NCBI GenBank assembly: GCA_937906495.1
Contig: CALCVT010000044.1
Coordinates: 1-9,546, forward strand
Source of the DNA: an uncultured Prevotella sp.
GTDB taxonomy: Bacteria; Bacteroidota; Bacteroidia; Bacteroidales; Bacteroidaceae
Reading direction: 5' to 3'
Length of the DNA: 9,546 bases
The position numbers were made by a program, and so were the translations under genes. A model generated the notes under the pieces. That model ran no database searches and was not told the DNA's origin. It worked only from the letters and a program-made list of their open reading frames with translations. Shown here in pieces: positions 1-7,000 of the stretch; the first letter of the stretch is position 1, and every line of letters starts with the position of its first letter.

Positions 1-37
1 AAGATCACCAATTATTTAACCCTAAAACACGGAACTT

Positions 38-1504
38 TTAATCTGCGCCAATATAATCCAAACTTAATGAGAGCGAATAGTTGAATTTAGATTTGGAACT
101 GTTGTTGTCAATTCCGGCATACAGGTACTCTTGCCATTGCTGGTGGTTGTAGATTGGAAATAAGTCGACCCGGTCGTCAATATCGGTCGAAGCATACGAA
201 GTGTTCGAACCAACCGACAGATTATAGCCCTTGCCAAATGGATGCTGGTAGTCTATGTTTACCTTGCCATAATGCCTTTGGTTACTAAAGTCTATTTGAT
301 TATTCAATTGGTAGAAGTCATTCTTTTCCTGGCGCATTCCCTTTGACTCATTCATACTGTATGAATAAAATCCGGTAAGTTCGAGCGACCGCTGTTTACG
401 TAGCGTGCGTTTATAATAGAAGTTTGCGTTCGGGGCATGGAATTTGTCCTTCGACTTGTAGAATATCGTAGCATCCGAAAATGCATGGCGGTTGGGATAA
501 GCAATTTGTCCTTGCTGGTGATTTTGTATTTCAGTAGGATTTCCGGTGTAAGTCGCCGAAAAGGCTATATAGTCTTTATCCGAAAAGATATAGTCACCTC
601 CTAAGGTAGCATAGTAACTGCGTGCACTATAGCTATTTTCACCGGCGAAATGCTGAGTCATATCCGGGGTAGAGCTAGAGGATGTATTGTCTTGCTGGTC
701 ATTGCCAAAATAAAACTGCTGCATATTCAAGTAAAGCGAAGCGTTTGACTTTCCAACTTCAATACTTTGACTGAATACGCCGTTAGCCTTGATGGGGGAA
801 TGATCTGCACTAACATTCCCTCTGATGTAGGGTTGAACATTCCGTTTCAACTTAATGTTGATGATAGAACCGACCCCTTCGTCACCTCTGTAACGGGTAG
901 ACGGATTTTCAATAATTTCGACAGACTCTATCAGTTTGGGGTCAATCAAATCAAGGTAATTTGTACGTTTTACGCCATTGATTAAAATCAGGGGCTTCGA
1001 ACCATCTACCAAACTAATGCTTTTTAGGGTAGCATTCACTGTTAATTTAGGAATTTCGCGCAAGGCCTCAAAAGCGGTCATAGATTGTTTGGCACGTTCT
1101 GACAGAAAATAGGTACTGCTGCCGGCCCGATGCTGAACCATGTTGCGCCGATCGCCCGTTATCTCTACTTCGCTCAAGGCCGTAGGGTCGTTATCCAAAA
1201 TAAAATCAGGCAACTTAACTTTATAGTTCACATTGAATGAATGTTCCTTCGTTTTATATCCCCACATCGTGGCACGGCACACATAACTACCCCCGTTCAA
1301 CTCTTCAAAAACAAAGTTTCCATTCGAGTCCGTTGTGCTTCCGGCGATGATAGAATCGTTCTGCAACAAGGTCACGATACATCCTTGCAACAACTCTCCC
1401 TCTGTGTTCTTTACTCGTCCGCTGACTACGCATTGGGCCTGCATGCTCATGAAAAAACTTTCTAAAAAGACTGCAAGGATAGCAAAGAAAAAGCGTTTGT
1501 TCAT
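38..1504 (-). CDS. Truncated TonB-receptor-like outer-membrane beta-barrel protein
   Basis: This encodes 488 residues from the ATG at 1502-1504; a TTG two codons upstream is a less likely start. Residues 1-23 look like a signal peptide (MNKR, a hydrophobic stretch, then QA before QC). Residues 25-110 fit a carboxypeptidase-regulatory-like/CNA-B beta-sandwich (VSGRVKNTEGELLQG, TTDSNGNFVFEEL). Residues 114-225 fit a TonB plug-like domain (LILINGVK, ESVEIIENPSTRY, GSIINIKL). From about 230 on, alternating beta strands resemble the outer-membrane beta-barrel family related to TonB-dependent receptors. Complete family members are usually about 700-800 residues and end in an aromatic-terminated strand. 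This one stops after LSLDYIGAD in mid-barrel, so it is probably non-functional as a barrel. No SusD partner or ligand is visible, so the substrate cannot be named. The gene is more AT-rich than the helicase gene. Family assignment is fairly sure; truncation is an inference from length and ending. Confidence 0.85.
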   Translation of the reverse strand: MNKRFFFAILAVFLESFFMSMQAQCVVSGRVKNTEGELLQGCIVTLLQNDSIIAGSTTDSNGNFVFEELNGGSYVCRATMWGYKTKEHSFNVNYKVKLPDFILDNDPTALSEVEITGDRRNMVQHRAGSSTYFLSERAKQSMTAFEALREIPKLTVNATLKSISLVDGSKPLILINGVKRTNYLDLIDPKLIESVEIIENPSTRYRGDEGVGSIINIKLKRNVQPYIRGNVSADHSPIKANGVFSQSIEVGKSNASLYLNMQQFYFGNDQQDNTSSSSTPDMTQHFAGENSYSARSYYATLGGDYIFSDKDYIAFSATYTGNPTEIQNHQQGQIAYPNRHAFSDATIFYKSKDKFHAPNANFYYKRTLRKQRSLELTGFYSYSMNESKGMRQEKNDFYQLNNQIDFSNQRHYGKVNIDYQHPFGKGYNLSVGSNTSYASTDIDDRVDLFPIYNHQQWQEYLYAGIDNNSSKSKFNYSLSLSLDYIGAD

Positions 1505-1906
1505 AGCCAATTTTTTTTTAAAGGTTGGAGTATAGAATGTTATTTCTCAGCGAATAGCTGATTGGAAAGGTTGTTCAATTAAAAAGAACAAGAATTCTCC
1601 TTCTATTGCCTGGATACATTCAAAAGATAATAAATACTTTCGTTTTGCTTTCTTCATGGTTGTATAAATTAAAGGTTTATTTTGCCCGCAATATAACCAT
1701 TATTTTTAGGGGGGGAAATTATTTCGAAGTTTTTTTATTTCCGTCTTAAAATATGGCAGTAATATTTGTTTTTATAAAGGGGAGGCTTACTTCAAGTCCG
1801 TAAATTAGATAGAAATACGTTTTGCGATTTTGAAGCGTGCTGAATGTATCCGGGCAGGCGAATGGTGAGCGGTCCAGGCAAATAGGGCGTGTAGTACTAT
1901 CAACCT
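1505..1906. other. AT-rich intergenic region
   Basis: Apart from the candidate small open frame at 1547-1657, no gene is supported here. It holds a run of seven G at 1709-1715, T-rich tracts, and an 8-base palindrome TAGTACTA at 1892-1899. I found no exact Bacteroides promoter (TAnnTTTG) on the minus strand ahead of the receptor gene, and no clear hairpin-plus-U-run terminator after the PH-domain gene that ends at 1907. A frame running on from inside that gene to about 1746 has no recognisable content and is treated as chance. Confidence 0.6.
1547..1657 (-). CDS. Candidate 36-residue small protein or leader peptide
   Basis: An ATG at 1655-1657 opens 36 codons ending in TGA, 42 bases upstream of the receptor-like gene and in the same direction. 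The product begins MKKAKRKYLL, a strongly basic start, followed by a hydrophobic, aromatic stretch (EFLFFLIEQPF). The only cysteine is residue 14. The region before the ATG is A/T-rich (TTTAATTTATACAACC), which is acceptable for Bacteroidota but not diagnostic. I recognise no family. It could be a small membrane-interacting peptide, a translated leader of the receptor gene, or chance. The basic start with a hydrophobic centre and its placement argue mildly for a real gene. Confidence 0.35.
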   Translation of the reverse strand: MKKAKRKYLLSFECIQAIEGEFLFFLIEQPFQSAIR

Positions 1907-3448
1907 TTATGCCCCGTGCAGATACCCTTTGAGCAGCAATTGTTCGTAAATGTAGCGTGCCTCGTGCTCCTTCAAGCTCCGTATCATGTAATCGGTGCCG
2001 TTGGTAGAGAGTTGCAGGCATACGCGGTGGCTAACTGGAGTGAAAGGCGAAGCCACCAGGCGTACCACTTCGATGTGTTCGTACTTGAAGTAGTGCCGTT
2101 CGGCAGCCAGTTGTCCGGAGTGTACCTCTACATAGTCCTCCTTCAGTACGATGCGGCTGCGGTGAGCCGCCAAAAAGCCGCGCCCCACTGTCAGCAGCAA
2201 ATAAAAGGCGGGTAACGCCAGCCAGTAGTACAGCTCGAAGTGGCAGAGTACAATGCCCAAAACCACACAAAGGAGCAAGGGCAGGCGGAGCATATATCCA
2301 ATCACTCCCTTGCCTGATCGGGCTTCGGCCACCGGGGCAGACGATGCATAGTTTGTGCCCAACCACCAGTTCAGCAGCTGCGGTGCTACGTCCGAGCCGT
2401 AGATTTTGACGTCGGCTCCTTGATGCTCGTCGGTGGCATTGAGAGCCTGGTGCAGCATGAGCGTGTTGCAGTGCAGCGCCTTTTCTAAAAAGTTCTGCTT
2501 GACATAGATTGTGCAGATTTTGTTGTGTGCAAACCGGCAACTGTTGCGCGAAAGCAGGCCGCTCTCGAAAAAGAGTTGTTGCCCGTCTATACGCAAATCC
2601 ATGTCGAAGTAGCGTAAAAAAACCTTGCCCATCCAGAGCAGCAATATACCCAGATAGGTGCCTGCTATTGCCAGCAGAAACATCGGCCATGTCCACAGAT
2701 GGATATGTGCATCGGCATAGTCAAAGGCACCGGTTACGACATCCTCATCGACCGACGACAATTGGTCTATAACCATTATCAGCGCCCATACCAGTAATAC
2801 GAAACCGCGCAGATGATTTTGACAGAAAGCCCCCTTTATCAAGTTCAGGTTCTTGAAGGTCAAGCGCGTTTCGGCAGTCGAAGCCGCTTTTGGGGCAGCA
2901 TCCGAGGCCGGAGTCCGGAGTGCTTCTTCTGCACAAGTCTCCTCTTTTATGGAGGGCTGCGTGCAAATGGCCTTGTTTTCGCCCGTTTCAATTTGGCAGA
3001 GCATTGCTTGCCAGTCGGCTTCGTCAAGAATCATTTCCACCTCTTCCGATTGCGAGGCGAGCGTATCGAAAGTCACCCCCTTCATGTCGAGCAGACGGTA
3101 TATCAGTCCCTGCCTGGTACGGGTCGACTGTATTTTGTGCAGGGGCATGCTGGTAGTTTGCTTCTTCAGTACGCCGTGCATAAATATCAGATTGCCGTTT
3201 TCAACGTAATAGCGTTTAAAATAGAATGATACGAAGGCCATTGCCCCGGCAGCTATCACTACACATCCAACTACGGCCAGCATGCGGAGTGTCAGTGTGT
3301 ACCATGGCAATGTTTTGCTCCATTTAAAGAGTACATAAACCAACAGCAGCAAGAAGTGGTTGCTCCATTTGCGCAGGGTCTTTACAAAGAAAATGGCAAA
3401 GGCGCTGGTACTCATACGCCGCGGTTGCGAAAAATCAGCAGTTTTCAT
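1907..3448 (-). CDS. Membrane PH-domain protein, YdbT-like
   Basis: This is a 513-residue polytopic membrane protein with the three-fold layout of the YdbT (COG3428, bacterial PH domain bPH_2) family. Paired hydrophobic segments lie at about 31-49 and 54-76, 212-230 and 252-273, and 386-402 and 404-425. Each pair is followed by a PH-like unit at about 78-150, 278-360 and 428-505. The first unit shows the usual pattern (VENGNLIFMHGVLKK, then MPLHKIQSTR, LLDMKGV). An Ala/Glu/Thr-rich linker at about 155-195 follows unit one. The start ATG lies inside the end of the preceding gene, overlapping by 14 bases in another frame, which points to translational coupling. In Bacillus subtilis the ydbST pair belongs to the SigW envelope-stress regulon and contributes to resistance to antimicrobial peptides; a similar envelope role here is only inference. 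Length and domain count match a full-length protein. Confidence 0.87.
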   Translation of the reverse strand: MKTADFSQPRRMSTSAFAIFFVKTLRKWSNHFLLLLVYVLFKWSKTLPWYTLTLRMLAVVGCVVIAAGAMAFVSFYFKRYYVENGNLIFMHGVLKKQTTSMPLHKIQSTRTRQGLIYRLLDMKGVTFDTLASQSEEVEMILDEADWQAMLCQIETGENKAICTQPSIKEETCAEEALRTPASDAAPKAASTAETRLTFKNLNLIKGAFCQNHLRGFVLLVWALIMVIDQLSSVDEDVVTGAFDYADAHIHLWTWPMFLLAIAGTYLGILLLWMGKVFLRYFDMDLRIDGQQLFFESGLLSRNSCRFAHNKICTIYVKQNFLEKALHCNTLMLHQALNATDEHQGADVKIYGSDVAPQLLNWWLGTNYASSAPVAEARSGKGVIGYMLRLPLLLCVVLGIVLCHFELYYWLALPAFYLLLTVGRGFLAAHRSRIVLKEDYVEVHSGQLAAERHYFKYEHIEVVRLVASPFTPVSHRVCLQLSTNGTDYMIRSLKEHEARYIYEQLLLKGYLHGA

Positions 3449-3950
3449 GGCGTATGTTTGAGATGACCAATGCTTTAATCTGTTGCGCCTTTTCGGCAGT
3501 TAGTCCCGGTATGGTGGTCGACGATAACATTTGGGCCCCATTCACCAGGTCTACGGAATAAAGACCATATAACCGGCTTAGCGGATTTTGGCAAACGCTG
3601 ACCTGTTGGATTTTGCTGAAGGGGATGGTAGTTACCGAGCGAACAAGAATGCCTGAGCGGTAAGTAAAATCGTGTTCGCGGATGGCATATCCCTTATAGC
3701 TGAAAGCTTTTTGAACGAGCAGCATATTCACACCCCCAAGCAGCACCCCTCCACACTCAATGGCTGCAAGCAGTTCATACCGGTAGTCAAAATCGTCAAG
3801 CAACAGTATCCCCAGTGCAAGGAGCATCGCCATACCGTAAATAAGTGCGGTTTTGAGTAATTGTACGCGCAGATAGTTTTGTTCGAGCGGCATAAAATCC
3901 AAATTCTCTACGCGGTCAACGCATTCCATATTTATTTGTTTGTTTGACAT
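3435..3950 (-). CDS. Membrane PH-domain protein, YdbS-like
   Basis: The ATG at 3948-3950 gives 171 residues; a TTG two codons upstream is possible but less likely, and the A-rich stretch AAAGAAATTAAAG lies upstream. Two transmembrane segments sit at about 33-51 (LLKTALIYGMAMLLALGILL) and 61-81, followed by one PH-like domain at 82-165. The domain carries the YdbS family pattern: RSGILVRSVTTIPFSKIQQV, then Q121NP, then LYGLYSVDL and TTIPGLT. It is the small partner of the three-unit protein encoded next, with which it overlaps by 14 bases. The two proteins are normally encoded as a pair and probably form a membrane complex. The gene starts 65 bases after the stop of the large helicase gene on the same strand, so one transcript for all three is plausible. 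The biochemical activity of the family is not established. Confidence 0.88.
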   Translation of the reverse strand: MSNKQINMECVDRVENLDFMPLEQNYLRVQLLKTALIYGMAMLLALGILLLDDFDYRYELLAAIECGGVLLGGVNMLLVQKAFSYKGYAIREHDFTYRSGILVRSVTTIPFSKIQQVSVCQNPLSRLYGLYSVDLVNGAQMLSSTTIPGLTAEKAQQIKALVISNIRHENC

Positions 3951-4015
3951 ATTCAATATTTGCTTTAATTTCTTTCTTGTAGCTTAGGTGCGGTGGTAAG
4001 GTGGGCATGAAAGGT

Positions 4016-7000
4016 TCAGCATCTGTCGAGCACCAGGTCGGCGAGCAGTACGGCAGTTTCGCTTTCGGTTTTCGGTGCATCTTTGGGTTTCCAGGCCACG
4101 ATAAAGCGTATGGAAGCCTCTTTGACATGATAGTTTCTGCCTTCCCATTCGGCCAGGGTTGTTTGCATTTTGGCCGATAGTTTGGCTACTGCTTGCCCGG
4201 TGTGTATGTTGTACAGCAGCTGTTGTTGATAGTTCAGCTGTTGACCGCTGCGCAGCGATAGAATTTCGCGTTTAAGGGTCTTGAAGAATCCTAGATTAAC
4301 ATCCCGGTGTGTGAGTTGCAGTACAATTTCGGCGGGCAAACTGTAGCTGCGTTGGTCTACATAGAAGTGGTCGGTGCCGGCCCTGTCAAAATAATTTCCG
4401 TTGGTGTGTATAAAGAGCCTTTTCTTGGCCCGGGTAATACCCACGTAGTAGCGTCGCATCAGGTGGATGTCTTTGGTATAGCCCGCATTGATAAGCATGT
4501 ATACATCGTCGTATTCCTTTCCTTTAGCCTTGTGAATGGTCGATACGATGACATCCGTTCCGTTCTCCTCGCAGAAATCCTCGACCGACGATTCAAAGAC
4601 AAACTCTTTGAAGTCGGTGGTGTATTTGGTGCGGTTGGTTTGTTCAAACAGTTCGATACAGCGTTTTACATAGGGTAGCGAGGTGCTTTGCCGGTAGGCC
4701 TCGTACGTGGCCTTCCAGGCATTGTTCCACAACTCGTCGGTGATTACCGGTGTGCGGCTATGTTTGTCGATGAATTTTAAGAAATAGCGCATCTCTGCCA
4801 TGTTCCAAAAGCGCAAGCCATCCATCGACTGGATGAGTTTGCTGTGTATGCCTTTTTTGCGCAGCAGGGCAGTTAGTATAACCGCCTCCTCGTTGGTTTG
4901 AGTCAGTACGCAGGTTGTTCCCTGCTGCGGATGTTTCAGCAGATTTTGTACCAGGGGCTCATACAGATTGGGCGACTGGTGGTAGATGATATCCACCTGT
5001 CCTTCTTCATGGCTCATGGGGTAGATGGGCGAGTGCTTGATGCGGTTGGGCATACCCTGCAGAAAATGATTGGCAAAGTTTACCACATGCCGGGTGCTGC
5101 GGTAGTTCTCGGTCATTTCCATCAGTCTGCTTCCGGTTTCTTGCGAAAGGTTGTACATATAGTTTGAGTCAGAGCCCCTGAACTCGTAAATATTTTGGTC
5201 GTCATCGCCTACGGCAATGACGCGCATATTTTCGTTCTTCTCCATCAGTGCTCTGACCAGTGCATACTCGGCTGTACCCATGTCCTGTGCCTCGTCAATC
5301 ACCAACACCGTTTTGCCTATTTTGTTGGGTTCCACCTCGTCCGATAGGATAAGTTCGGCAGCCTGTGCCACTACATTCTGGGCCTCTTCCAGGTTTCCGA
5401 TGCGGTTGAGCAGGTCGAAGCCGTAGGAGTGGAAGGTTTTGATTTCAACAAAGTGAGCCGCATTGCCAATCAGTTCCATCAAGCGTTGCTTAAACTCGGT
5501 GGCAGCAGCACGCGAAAAGGTCAGCATCAGCAGTTGCTCGTGTTTCACATCCTCGAGCAGCAGGAGCGAGGCCAGTTTGTGAACCAGCACGCGGGTCTTT
5601 CCGCTACCCGGTCCGGCAGCCACTACAATGCAGCGTGACTTTTCGTCCTTAATGATTTCCATTTGTTTGGCAGAGAGTTGTCCAAACAGTTTATCATATT
5701 TTTGAGGAGTCAGGTTACGTTCTATTTCGCTTTGTCGCTCGCCCTTGAAATAGGTCTGGATAAATTTTTTATAATCCATCTGGAAGTAGTCCTGTACATA
5801 TTGCAGCGCAGCCTGATAGTCTTTGACCATGAGGTTGGCATATTCTCCCACAATGTGTACCTGTTGGATTTTCTGCTTGTAGAACTCGTTGAGCATCCGG
5901 TAGTCGCTCTTTTTGTAGTATTCGTGCGTGTCCTTGTTGCGCTTAATGGTCATGGCATTGTAGAGCACCAGGAAACCGCCCTCGAGTTTGAGTGCACCGA
6001 TTTTCGACAAGTAGAGCAGCGCCTCTTCCACATCCTCGAGTTGGATGTTGTTGAGTTCGTCAAAGAGCGACCGGTTAGACTGTATGTAGTTCAGCAGTTC
6101 GATGACAGAGAACTGTATGGCTTTGGGAGCCTGGACATCGGCAGTCAAATCAGCCACCTTATTGTAGAGCCATTCTACGGTCAGCTGACTGATTTTCAGT
6201 CGTTTCTCAAAGCGTTTGATGGCTGTTTCCAAATTGGTAGTCCACGTCAGTACGAACTGGTGTTCGGCACTTTCCTTTTTGCGTGTGTATCCTTTGATAG
6301 TCAGGAAGTAGAGGAGCGTGCGTATGTTTTTTTCCTTGGCCGACTTGATGCCTTGACTGAGTGCATCCTCGTTGAGTTGTTTGCACGATATGCGTAGCGA
6401 GTCTTCGGTAAAGAGGTTCAGAAAGTAGCGTTCGAGCTGTGCAAAATCGTTCAGTAGTTTGCGCGAGGTAACGGCAGCGTTTTTGGTATCGGATAGATAG
6501 GCCGAGATGTCTTTGGTATCGGCCAGGATACCTTCCTGACGCATACGTTCGACTACAGATATGACCTCCTTTTTGGTCAGTCCCAGGATGTCGGCCAAAT
6601 AGTCTACTCGCGACTCGGCTTCGGCATTCTGTCCTTGGGTAATGTATTTTTGCGAAATCAGCGATTTAATTACTCTGACCGCCTTGTCGGTTTCTTCGTT
6701 GTCGAAAAGCATGGAGGCACTGATGCGTTGGCGGGCCTCGTCCATGTTCTTGACCGTGATGCCAGTGGCATAAACGTGGGGCACATTGTTGCCACGTGTC
6801 AGGAAACCGCTTTGTTCGAGTGCGGCCAGCGCGGTGCGAACACGCGTTTCGATGTCCGAAACCGAGTCGTCCCAACCCGCCTGCCGGGCAATTTCGAGTG
6901 CCGAGCAGTTCACCGTGTTGCGGAATTTGGTAAGCGCCTTTACCGCTCGCCACACCTGTTGGATTTCGCTGATGCTGAGTTTCGTTTGGTTGAGCAGAAC

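Noticed and set aside
1746..2021. 91-codon minus-strand frame overlapping the end of the YdbT-like gene
   Set aside because: It runs mostly in another frame of a solid gene, has no family resemblance and no plausible start region; its tail in the intergenic gap may be chance.
3916..4128. 70-codon minus-strand frame bridging the helicase end and the YdbS-like start
   Set aside because: It overlaps both well-supported genes out of frame and has no domain-like content.
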